This document shows positions 1 through 6,293 of a stretch of DNA of 12,673 bases, one piece after another. The translations under genes were made by a program, and so were the position numbers. Origin of the DNA: Rhodobacteraceae bacterium UBA996. Lineage in GTDB: Bacteria; Pseudomonadota; Alphaproteobacteria; Rhodobacterales; Rhodobacteraceae. The stretch lies in NCBI GenBank assembly GCA_002291955.1, contig DBBA01000200.1, forward strand, positions 1,758-14,430, read 5' to 3'. Every line of letters begins with the position of its first letter. Within the stretch, counting starts at the first letter, position 1. The notes under the pieces are model-generated. The model was not told the DNA's origin, searched no databases, and worked only from the letters and a program-made list of their open reading frames with translations.

Positions 1-36
1 ACCCCAATCCGGGACCCCGACCGGCCCGCGCCGCCG

Positions 37-981
37 CTACTGCCCCTCGAAGAACCCCGCGCCCGCGCGCGAGAGCAGCTTTGCCGCCAGCGCGCGGCCC
101 ATCTCGGGCCCGTCCTCGACCGCGCCGCGGGTCGCGTCCGCCAGCGCTTCCGTCCCGTCCACGCGCAGGATCTCGCCCCGCAGGCGCAGCGACCCGCCGT
201 CGAGTTCCGCAAGCCCAGCAATCGGCGTCTCGCAACTGCCATCGAGCGCGGCCAGGAAGCTGCGTTCCGCCGCCAGGCGCTGCCCGGTCGGCCCGTGGTG
301 GATCGCCTCCAGCATCGCGGCCGCGCGCGGGTCATCGGCCCGCCGCTCGATCCCGATGGCGCCTTGCGCCACCGCGGGCAGCATCGCGTCGGGGTCGATG
401 GCGCGCCGCGGCACGTCGGCCGCGCCCAGCCGGTTCAGCCCCGCCATGGCCAGGAACGTCGCCTGCGCCACGCCTTCGGACAGTTTCCGCAGCCGGGTCT
501 GCACGTTGCCGCGGAACTCGACCACGTTCAGGTCGGGCCGCCGGTATTTCAGCTGCGCCCGGCGCCGCAGGGACGACGATCCCACCACCGCGCCTTCCGG
601 CAGGGCGTCGAACCCCGACCCGTCCAGCGCGACGAAGGCATCCCGCACGTCCTCGCGCGGCAGGTAGGTGTCCAGCACCAGCCCGCCCGGCTGTGCCGTC
701 GGCATGTCCTTCATCGAATGGACCGCGATGTCGATGCTGGCGTCCAGCAGCGCCTCCTCGATCTCGCGCGTGAACAGGCCCTTGCCGCCGATCTCCTTCA
801 GGGGCCGGTCCTGCACCGCATCGCCCGTCACCTTGATGACGACGATCCCGAATGCCGCTTCCGGCAGGCCGAACGCCGCCATCAGCCGCGCGCGTGTCTC
901 GTGCGCCTGGGCCAGTGCCAGGGGCGATCCGCGGGTTCCGATCTTCAGGGGGGTGGCGGGCGAGGGGAGGTCCAGCATCAT
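37..981 (-). CDS. hemC: Porphobilinogen deaminase (hydroxymethylbilane synthase)
   Basis: This cytosolic enzyme joins four porphobilinogen molecules into hydroxymethylbilane, the linear precursor of uroporphyrinogen III for heme, siroheme and bacteriochlorophyll. The 314-aa length is normal. Visible landmarks are GTRGSPLAL (Arg17) near the N-terminus, GGKGLF around 65-70, HSMKD at 88-92 with catalytic Asp92, SSLRR at 136-140, and GSCET at 248-252 with Cys250, the attachment site of the dipyrromethane cofactor. The start at the first of two adjacent ATG codons is where the family normally begins, just ahead of the conserved IGTRGS strand. The same reading frame stays open far upstream, but that part is antisense to hemE and is not coding. 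No Shine-Dalgarno sequence precedes the start, so the message may be leaderless. The gene is divergent from hemE across 87 bp. Confidence 0.97.
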   Translation of the reverse strand: MMLDLPSPATPLKIGTRGSPLALAQAHETRARLMAAFGLPEAAFGIVVIKVTGDAVQDRPLKEIGGKGLFTREIEEALLDASIDIAVHSMKDMPTAQPGGLVLDTYLPREDVRDAFVALDGSGFDALPEGAVVGSSSLRRRAQLKYRRPDLNVVEFRGNVQTRLRKLSEGVAQATFLAMAGLNRLGAADVPRRAIDPDAMLPAVAQGAIGIERRADDPRAAAMLEAIHHGPTGQRLAAERSFLAALDGSCETPIAGLAELDGGSLRLRGEILRVDGTEALADATRGAVEDGPEMGRALAAKLLSRAGAGFFEGQ

Positions 982-988
982 GGCCGCT

Positions 989-1017
989 GGTCTAGCGGTG
1001 TCAGGCTGGCCTGACAA
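989..1017 (-). promoter_or_regulatory. Candidate hemC promoter
   Basis: Read on the minus strand, TTGTCA (1012-1017) is followed after exactly 17 nt by TAGACC (989-994). The -35 matches five of six sigma-70 consensus positions; the -10 is weak, with three of six. The -35 lies on one arm of the PpsR-type palindrome, so a bound repressor would block polymerase. Only 7 nt separate the -10 from the hemC ATG, which would give an almost leaderless transcript. The weak -10 is the main doubt. Confidence 0.4.
999..1016. promoter_or_regulatory. PpsR/CrtJ-type operator between hemC and hemE
   Basis: The 18-bp sequence TGTCAGGCTGGCCTGACA has perfect 7-bp inverted arms around a 4-nt spacer. It matches exactly the TGT-N12-ACA (TGTC-N10-GACA) recognition pattern known for PpsR/CrtJ, the redox- and light-responsive repressor of tetrapyrrole and photosystem genes in purple bacteria. 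Its place in the only shared control region of two tetrapyrrole genes fits that role. The pattern match is direct observation; binding by PpsR is inferred. Confidence 0.7.
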
Positions 1018-1068
1018 CTCGGATCGTGGCAGGACGGGCGGGCAGGATTCGGGGGATGGACCAAGGCA

Positions 1069-2100
1069 ATGGCCGACAAGAAGAAACTGATGCGCGCGCT
1101 GGCCGGGGAACGGCAGGCCGTCCCCCCCGTCTGGCTGATGCGGCAGGCCGGGCGCTACCTGCCCGAATACCGCGCCACCCGCGCGCAGGCGGGGGATTTC
1201 CTGTCGCTCTGCTACAACCCCGACCTCGCGGCCGAGGTCACGCTGCAACCGATCCGCCGCTTCGGCTTCGACGCGGCGATCCTGTTTGCCGACATCCTGC
1301 TGGTGCCCCACGCGCTGGGCGCCGACCTGTGGTTCGAGACGGGCGAAGGCCCGCGCCTGTCCACCATCACCACGCCCGCCGACATGGCCCGGATCAAGCC
1401 CGCGGACGCGATCCACGACCATCTTGCGCCGGTCTATGAAACCGTCCGGATCCTGTCGCGCGAACTGCCGTCCGACGTGGCGCTGATCGGCTTTGCCGGG
1501 GCACCGTGGACGGTCGCCACCTACATGATCGCGGGTCGCGGCACGCCCGACCAGGGGCCTGCGCATGCGCTGATCAGTGCGGACCGCGCCCTGTTCGAAC
1601 AGCTTCTCGAACGCATCACGGATGCCACCATCGCCTACCTGTCGGCCCAGATCGACGCGGGCGCCGAGACGGTGAAGCTCTTCGACAGCTGGGCCGGGTC
1701 GCTGAAGGGCGATGACTTCGACGCCTACGCCGTGAAACCCGCCCGCGCAATCATCGCCGCGCTCAAGGCGCGCTACCCCCATGTCCCCGTCATCGCCTTC
1801 CCGCGCGAGGCCGGCCCCCGCTACCAGGGCTTCGCCCACGCGACGGGCGCCGATTGCGTGGCGCTCGACAATTCCGTCGATGCCGCCTGGGCCGCGGCCC
1901 ATGTGCAGACCGACGGCTGCGTGCAGGGCAACCTCGACCCCGCGCTGATGGTGACGGGCGGGGATGCCCTGACGGCCGAGGCGCAGCGTATCGTGCAGGC
2001 GTTCGCAGGCGGACCGCACATCTTCAACCTCGGCCACGGGATCACCCCCGACGCCGACCCCGACAACGTGCATCGCCTGCTGGAAGCCATCCGCGGCTGA
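1069..2100 (+). CDS. hemE: Uroporphyrinogen decarboxylase
   Basis: HemE removes the four acetate carboxyl groups of uroporphyrinogen III to give coproporphyrinogen III, in the cytosol and without a cofactor. The 343-aa protein is full length. Both family signatures are present: PPVWLMRQAGRYLPEYR at 19-35, with Arg25 and Arg29 that bind substrate carboxylates, and GFAGAPWTVATYM at 141-153, with Tyr152. The catalytic aspartate is Asp75 in FADIL, and the conserved C-terminal histidine is His323 in LGHGITPD. The ATG is preceded by AAGG at a short spacing. An upstream ATG at 1056 is in another frame and does not give a HemE product. The gene shares its control region with hemC, so the two steps flanking uroporphyrinogen III synthesis are likely regulated together. 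Confidence 0.98.
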   Translation: MADKKKLMRALAGERQAVPPVWLMRQAGRYLPEYRATRAQAGDFLSLCYNPDLAAEVTLQPIRRFGFDAAILFADILLVPHALGADLWFETGEGPRLSTITTPADMARIKPADAIHDHLAPVYETVRILSRELPSDVALIGFAGAPWTVATYMIAGRGTPDQGPAHALISADRALFEQLLERITDATIAYLSAQIDAGAETVKLFDSWAGSLKGDDFDAYAVKPARAIIAALKARYPHVPVIAFPREAGPRYQGFAHATGADCVALDNSVDAAWAAAHVQTDGCVQGNLDPALMVTGGDALTAEAQRIVQAFAGGPHIFNLGHGITPDADPDNVHRLLEAIRG

Positions 2101-2138
2101 CCCCCGCGCGCGCCCATCCCGCGCCCAACTTTCGCCAC

Positions 2139-2179
2139 CCGGCCCTGCGATCCCTCCTGCCATTGCACGGCAGGGCCGG
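2139..2179 (+). promoter_or_regulatory. Perfect 10-bp stem covering a ribosome binding site
   Basis: CCGGCCCTGC (2139-2148) and GCAGGGCCGG (2170-2179) are exact inverted repeats separated by 21 nt, in the gap between hemE and the next gene. The right arm holds AGGG (2172-2175), 9 nt before the ATG at 2185 and the only plausible Shine-Dalgarno for that gene. A formed hairpin would therefore sequester it. No T-run follows, so a standard intrinsic hemE terminator is less likely, though a poor terminator cannot be excluded. Confidence 0.45.
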
Positions 2180-2184
2180 ATCTC

Positions 2185-2532
2185 ATGCGTTATCTCCCGC
2201 GCGTATTGCTCCTCATGTTCACCGGGTTCCTCTTCGTCGGCGTCAATGCCGACCCCACGGGGGAGGACCGCAACGCCGCCGCCCGCAACCTCGACATGGC
2301 GGGGCTCATGGGACCGAACGGCGCGGTGCCGCACTACCAGGACCTCGCCGACGACATCTCGGATGTCCGCCGCATCCTGCCAAGCGCGCAGGGCATGCGC
2401 GACAGCGTCGTCAGCGCCCGCCGCTGGGCCGAGGCCAAGTTCACCCGCCCGCCGTCGCGTCCCGGGTTCGGCGAAAATGCGCGCGGTGGCTGGCGGGAGT
2501 TCGGGGCCTCCACGGGGTCGGGCCTGCCCTGA
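2185..2532 (+). CDS. Small putative exported protein, first gene of envelope cluster
   Basis: I do not recognise this 115-aa protein. Residues 2-23 look like a signal peptide or membrane anchor: a basic start (RYLPR), a hydrophobic core, then VGVNA before DPTGEDR, where a signal peptidase could cut after Ala23. The rest is hydrophilic and probably helical, with Asp/Arg-rich segments and no cysteine after the leader. The frame begins soon after hemE and its codon use resembles its neighbours, with G or C at most third positions, which supports a real gene. AGGG lies 9 nt before the ATG, inside a possible hairpin. It is the first of four same-strand genes whose products all start with a hydrophobic segment, so a role at the inner membrane or periplasm is inferred from context only. 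Confidence 0.7.
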   Translation: MRYLPRVLLLMFTGFLFVGVNADPTGEDRNAAARNLDMAGLMGPNGAVPHYQDLADDISDVRRILPSAQGMRDSVVSARRWAEAKFTRPPSRPGFGENARGGWREFGASTGSGLP

Positions 2533-2612
2533 GCGCGGGCGCCTGCGCGCCATCATTCCGCCCGAAACCGCTGGCAGGTGGTCGGTGCCCGTCCACTCCC
2601 GGGGCCACGCCC

Positions 2613-3017
2613 GTGCGCTTCCTGTCCCGCCTTCTGTCGCAACTGGTCCTGCGCCTTCTGCTGACCGTCGCCTTCGGCGCGCTCCTGCTGGTCATGCAAG
2701 GGCGACTGCCCCTTGGCACGGGCAATCCGGGCTCCGGTGGGGTCACCGCCGCGCCCGGCACCGTCGATCCCCAGGCCGAGGCCGACCGCGTCGCGCGGAC
2801 GCTGGCCGACCTCGCCGCGCGGCTGCGGGGCGGCAGCGTGTATGACGCGGCACCGACCGCCGTCGCGGGTGGTCCGGCGGATGCGCCGACCGCGCCCTCC
2901 CCCCGCTTCACCGCGCCTCCGCGCGCCGCCACCGACGATCTTGCGGACACCGCGGGCACGCCGCGCATCCTGAACGGCGGCGGCGCCGGGTCGTTCCATC
3001 GCGTCCCCGGACCCTGA
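2613..3017 (+). CDS. Membrane-anchored protein with proline/alanine-rich tail
   Basis: This 134-aa unrecognised protein is assigned a GTG start at 2613, the only start in frame that keeps the whole hydrophobic segment (about residues 8-29, with a basic VRFLSR before it). The next in-frame ATG would cut into the membrane helix. The remainder is a short helix around 53-73 (DPQAEADRVARTLADLAAR), then a low-complexity Pro/Ala/Thr stretch (about 79-107). The C-terminal PRILNGGGA (118-126) closely resembles PRVLQGGGA near the end of the protein at 4258-5184. The predicted topology is one helix with a long periplasmic or cytoplasmic tail. A 13-bp tandem repeat begins at its stop codon. The start codon and upstream GGGG are not strong, so confidence is moderate. 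Confidence 0.62.
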   Translation: MRFLSRLLSQLVLRLLLTVAFGALLLVMQGRLPLGTGNPGSGGVTAAPGTVDPQAEADRVARTLADLAARLRGGSVYDAAPTAVAGGPADAPTAPSPRFTAPPRAATDDLADTAGTPRILNGGGAGSFHRVPGP

Positions 3018-3063
3018 CGGCCCGCCCTGACGGCCCACCCGGACGGCCCGCCCGGACGGCCAA
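3012..3063. repeat. Four tandem 13-bp units
   Basis: Units begin at 3012, 3025, 3038 and 3051. Their sequences are CCCTGACGGCCCG, CCCTGACGGCCCA, CCCGGACGGCCCG and CCCGGACGGCCAA. The first contains the TGA stop of the preceding gene and the array fills part of the gap before the next one. The units have no extended dyad symmetry and no T-run, so I see neither a terminator nor a CRISPR. It looks like a slippage-type microsatellite, and it could also be a multi-site binding element. Confidence 0.8.
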
Positions 3064-3157
3064 TCGCGGACTGCCCCGGAAGCGCCCCAATCGCGCCCCG
3101 GATTCCGCCGGGATCGGATGACCCTGTCACCCTGTCGTTCCGTGGGGGGGCCGCACA

Positions 3158-4261
3158 TTGCCACCGATTCAGCTGATCCTTGTCTTCGTCGGCCTTCTGG
3201 TCGGCGTCGTGATGCTGTCGGGCGTGCAGGTGGAACTGCCCAGCACGGTGTCCAGCATCGGGGGCCAGTCCGCCCCGCGCGACGTGACCGACCCCGCCCA
3301 GACCGTCCGCGTCGATTTCTACGGCGACCGGGTGGAAAGCCCCGGCGTGGCGGGTCAGGGGCGCGAGGTCTACCTGCTGTCTGCCCTGCTGGCCGACGGC
3401 ACCCCGCGCGCGTCGGAACGCCCGGCGACCTTTGTCCCCGGCCGCGCGGTCGAGAACTGCACCCCCCGCCCCCCCGCGGCGGACGAGGCGCTGGTCGCCG
3501 TCCAGACCTATGAGGGCGGGCAGGACACGCCGGTCTGGCTCACCACGGCCGCCGACCTGGCGCGCGAAACGCAGTACTGGGTCGAACAACGCGCCCTGCG
3601 CAACGGCTTCATCGGGTCCACGCCGAACCGGCCGATGGACCCCGCCAACCGGATCGACGTGATCGTGACCGACACCTCGGCGCCCGTGTATCTGGTGCTG
3701 CACAGCGGGTTCTCGGGCACCCTCTGGCATGTGGTCACGGCCCCCGGCGTGCGCATCGCCCATGTCGCGGCCGTTGGCCCGGGGGCCCTTGGCGTCAGTC
3801 TGCCCGATCCCGCCACCCCGGTCGAATTCGTCGAAGCCTGCGCGCCCCGCCCCGCCCGCGAACCCGCGCCGCACTGGGACCTGTTCCACCGCATCGGATC
3901 GGGCCCCGAGTACGAGGCCAAGGCCCGCGAATGGTTCGCCGCCTATGACGGCTGGTTCCGCGCCGCCTTCGGCCAGGGGGTCGAGGCCGTGACCTATGGC
4001 GCCTTCGCCGCCGACCATGTGCTGGCCGGCCCGGCCCCCGCCGCACCCGTCCCCTGGCGTCCGTTCGACGGCGCGACCGTGGTGCAGGGCCCGACCGGCA
4101 CCGCCTTTGCCGGGACCAAGTCCGAGGCCGAACGCCACTTCGCCGCCGCGCAGACGGCACTCGCCACGGCCGCCGCGGGCGGCAGCCTCGACATGATCCT
4201 GCCCCCGGCGATGGAACGCCTCGCCGCCCTGCCTGCCCCGGATGCGGAGACACAGCCATGA
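3158..4261 (+). CDS. Single-pass membrane protein with large extracytoplasmic domain
   Basis: I do not recognise this 367-aa protein. A TTG start is chosen because it follows a G-rich stretch and keeps the complete hydrophobic segment at residues 4-22 (IQLILVFVGLLVGVVMLSG); the first ATG in frame falls inside that helix. The large remainder is probably periplasmic. It contains a strand-rich region around 166-213, with DVIVTDTSAPVYLVLHSG followed by LWHVVTAPGVRIAHVAAV, that looks like a beta-sandwich. Aromatic and Ala-rich helices follow at about 239-271 and 320-341. Cys101 and Cys228, the only two cysteines, sit in near-identical VE[NA]C[TA]PRP motifs and could form a disulfide. The gene ends with an ATGA overlap onto the next, a sign of translational coupling and joint function. 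Confidence 0.78.
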   Translation: MPPIQLILVFVGLLVGVVMLSGVQVELPSTVSSIGGQSAPRDVTDPAQTVRVDFYGDRVESPGVAGQGREVYLLSALLADGTPRASERPATFVPGRAVENCTPRPPAADEALVAVQTYEGGQDTPVWLTTAADLARETQYWVEQRALRNGFIGSTPNRPMDPANRIDVIVTDTSAPVYLVLHSGFSGTLWHVVTAPGVRIAHVAAVGPGALGVSLPDPATPVEFVEACAPRPAREPAPHWDLFHRIGSGPEYEAKAREWFAAYDGWFRAAFGQGVEAVTYGAFAADHVLAGPAPAAPVPWRPFDGATVVQGPTGTAFAGTKSEAERHFAAAQTALATAAAGGSLDMILPPAMERLAALPAPDAETQP

Positions 4262-5184
4262 GCCGCGCCATCATTTCCGTGATCAGCCTGGTCGTGTTCG
4301 GCCTGCCGATGGTCATGGTCAGCCTCTGGGGGCTGGACATGCAGGACCGCTGGGAAGAGGTGCTGGGCACCGAACGCAACGTGCCCTCGGGCCTTGCGAC
4401 CGCCGGGCGCGCCGTGAACGACTGGGTCGCCGATGCGCGCGAGGGACAGATGGCCGCCGCGCTGTTCGATCCCGTAGCGATCACCGACCACCGCTTCGTC
4501 CAGTACCGCCGCACCGGGGTGACGGTCGCCGACGTGCTGGCCCCGGGCGAGGCCGTACCACCCGCGGACCACGCGCACCTGTGGATCACCGCGCGCGGCC
4601 TTGCGCTGGCGCAGGCCGAGGGCTGCCCTGCGATCCTCGACACCATCGCGACCCGCTGCTCGGCCGGGAGGCTGGAGGTCGCGCCGCAGGACGACGGCAC
4701 CTTCACCGTCGCGGCCCGTCTGGGCTTCGCGCCCGCCGACGATCCCGGCGCCGTGCCCCCCAATGGCCGCGACGTGGGGATCAACCGGACAACCCTGCGC
4801 CTGCCCCTGCAAGGGTCCCTCAGCGTGCCGCCCGATCAGGTCGCCACCGCCGAGCGCGAGCTGCTGACCGCGGCGCAGGACGCCTGCCGCACCCTGCGCG
4901 CGGACACCGGGACCTGCACGATCCAGGCGCTGCAGTTCGGCCGGACCGTTCGCGGCGATACCGTCAACCTGTCCGCCGACGTGGTCCTGGCCTCGCTGGT
5001 GCCCGATGGCACCGACGCCGTGACGGACGCGACCGAGGCCGCGATCACCGGCGGCATCATGGACCGCCTGCGCGGCCTGATGGGCGGCGACGACACCGAA
5101 GCCGCGCCCGCCACCGGCAGCGCCCCCCGCGTGCTGCAGGGCGGCGGCGCGCGGAACGGCGACAACACCCTGACGATCGACTGA
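4258..5184 (+). CDS. Membrane-anchored protein with two cysteine-paired repeats
   Basis: This 308-aa unrecognised protein starts at the ATG that overlaps the previous stop (ATGA). Residues 5-25 form a hydrophobic anchor. The exported part seems to hold two related units. Cys123-x10-Cys134 is followed by a strand pair with QDDGTFTVAARLGF (144-157). Cys210-x9-Cys220 is followed by FGRTVRGDTVNLSADVVLASL (227-247). Each has two cysteines on a helix-turn, then a hydrophilic turn and a beta hairpin. After an acidic linker comes PRVLQGGGA (290-298), shared with the protein at 2613-3017. The stop lies 4 bp from the pheS stop on the other strand, so no separate terminator fits between them. The function is unknown, but the overlap and shared motif tie it to its cluster neighbours. 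Confidence 0.82.
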   Translation: MSRAIISVISLVVFGLPMVMVSLWGLDMQDRWEEVLGTERNVPSGLATAGRAVNDWVADAREGQMAAALFDPVAITDHRFVQYRRTGVTVADVLAPGEAVPPADHAHLWITARGLALAQAEGCPAILDTIATRCSAGRLEVAPQDDGTFTVAARLGFAPADDPGAVPPNGRDVGINRTTLRLPLQGSLSVPPDQVATAERELLTAAQDACRTLRADTGTCTIQALQFGRTVRGDTVNLSADVVLASLVPDGTDAVTDATEAAITGGIMDRLRGLMGGDDTEAAPATGSAPRVLQGGGARNGDNTLTID

Positions 5185-5188
5185 CGCC

Positions 5189-6262
5189 TCATCCCGCGAT
5201 GCCACCCGGCAGCGTCGGCACGTCCAGCGCCGCGAACCCGTAGTGCCGCAGCCAGCGCAGGTCGCTGTCGAAGAACGCGCGCAGGTCGGGGATTCCGTAT
5301 TTCAGCATCGCGATCCGGTCGATCCCCATGCCGAAGGCAAAGCCCTGGTACCGCGCCGGGTCGATCCCGCCCGCGGCCAGCACCTTGGGGTGGACCATGC
5401 CGGACCCGAGGATCTCCAGCCAGCTGTCGCCCTCGCCGACCTTCAGCTGCCCGCCGTCCCAGGAACACCGGATATCCACCTCGGCCGACGGTTCGGTGAA
5501 GGGGAAGTGCGACGCGCGGAACCGCAGGTCCACGTGATCGACCCCGAAATACGCCTTCACGAACTCCTCCAGCACCCATTTCAGGTTCGCCATCGAGATG
5601 TCCGTGTCGATCGCCAGCCCCTCGATCTGGTGGAACATGGGCGTGTGCGTCTGGTCGTAGTCGGCGCGATAGACGCCGCCCGGCGCGATGATCCGCAGGG
5701 GCGCGCCCATCGCCTCCATCGACCGGATCTGCACCGGGCTCGTGTGGGTGCGCAGCACGTTCGGCGGGCGATTATCCCCGGCCGCCCGCTTCACATAGAA
5801 CGTGTCCATCTCGGCCCGCGCCGGGTGGTGGCCGGGGATGTTCAGCGCGTCGAAGTTGTACCAGTCGCTGTCGATCCGCGGGCCTTCGGCCACGCTGAAC
5901 CCCATGTCGGCGAAGATCGCGGTGACCTCCTCGGTCACGCGGGACACGGGGTGGATCGTGCCCTGCCGCCGCGGACGGCCCGGCAGCGACAGGTCCAGCC
6001 ATTCGGTCGCCAGCCGTTCCTCCAGCGCCGCATCGGCGAGCGATGCCTTGCGCGCCGCGAGCGCCGACGTCAGCTCGTCCTTCAGCGCGTTCAGCGCAGG
6101 CCCCGCCACCTGCCGGTCCTCGGGCGACATGCCGCCCAGTTCCCGCATCCGCAGCGACACCTCGCCCTTCTTGCCAAGGGCCGCCAGCCGCACGTTCTCC
6201 AGCGCGGCCTCGTCGGTCGCGGCCGCTACGGCGGTCAGGTACTTGTTGCGAAGATCGTCCAT
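5189..6262 (-). CDS. pheS: Phenylalanyl-tRNA synthetase alpha subunit
   Basis: PheS is the catalytic subunit of the (alpha-beta)2 class II synthetase that charges tRNA-Phe. The 357-aa product starting MDDLRNKYL has the N-terminal helical arm (about 1-85), motif 2 around 198-216 (YRADYDQTH then FHQIEGL), and motif 3 around 307-322 (GFAFGMGIDRIAML). Ala309 corresponds to the alanine that shapes the phenylalanine pocket in E. coli PheS. An upstream in-frame start at 6319 would add 19 residues not typical of the family, so the ATG at 6262 is preferred; its Shine-Dalgarno is weak. The gene lies 31 nt after the SGNH hydrolase gene and is probably the last gene of the pyk-rpmI-rplT transcription unit. 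pheT, its usual downstream partner, is missing here because the opposing envelope cluster ends 4 bp away. Confidence 0.97.
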   Translation of the reverse strand: MDDLRNKYLTAVAAATDEAALENVRLAALGKKGEVSLRMRELGGMSPEDRQVAGPALNALKDELTSALAARKASLADAALEERLATEWLDLSLPGRPRRQGTIHPVSRVTEEVTAIFADMGFSVAEGPRIDSDWYNFDALNIPGHHPARAEMDTFYVKRAAGDNRPPNVLRTHTSPVQIRSMEAMGAPLRIIAPGGVYRADYDQTHTPMFHQIEGLAIDTDISMANLKWVLEEFVKAYFGVDHVDLRFRASHFPFTEPSAEVDIRCSWDGGQLKVGEGDSWLEILGSGMVHPKVLAAGGIDPARYQGFAFGMGIDRIAMLKYGIPDLRAFFDSDLRWLRHYGFAALDVPTLPGGIAG

Positions 6263-6293
6263 CACCGGCCCCGGGATTGCAGCGTGGATTGCC

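Noticed and set aside
999..1016. FNR/FnrL site or intrinsic terminator in the hemC-hemE gap
   Set aside because: The arms do not match TTGAT-N4-ATCAA, and there is no T-run; the region is between two divergent starts, where a terminator has no use.
1026..1439. Plus-strand frame overlapping the hemE start
   Set aside because: Different frame from hemE, no domain, and hemE has a clear start and Shine-Dalgarno.
982..2556. Long minus-strand open frame continuing upstream of hemC
   Set aside because: It is antisense to hemE and the next gene, is rich in Gly/Arg/His as expected from GC-rich shadow frames, and has no recognisable domain; hemC begins at 981.
3012..3063. CRISPR-like array
   Set aside because: Units are 13 bp and abut directly with no spacers; it is a simple tandem repeat.
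2441..4138. Minus-strand open frame of about 565 codons opposite the envelope cluster
   Set aside because: Low-complexity Gly/Arg/Ala composition typical of the complement of GC-rich genes; the plus-strand frames have signal or anchor segments and an ATGA overlap instead.
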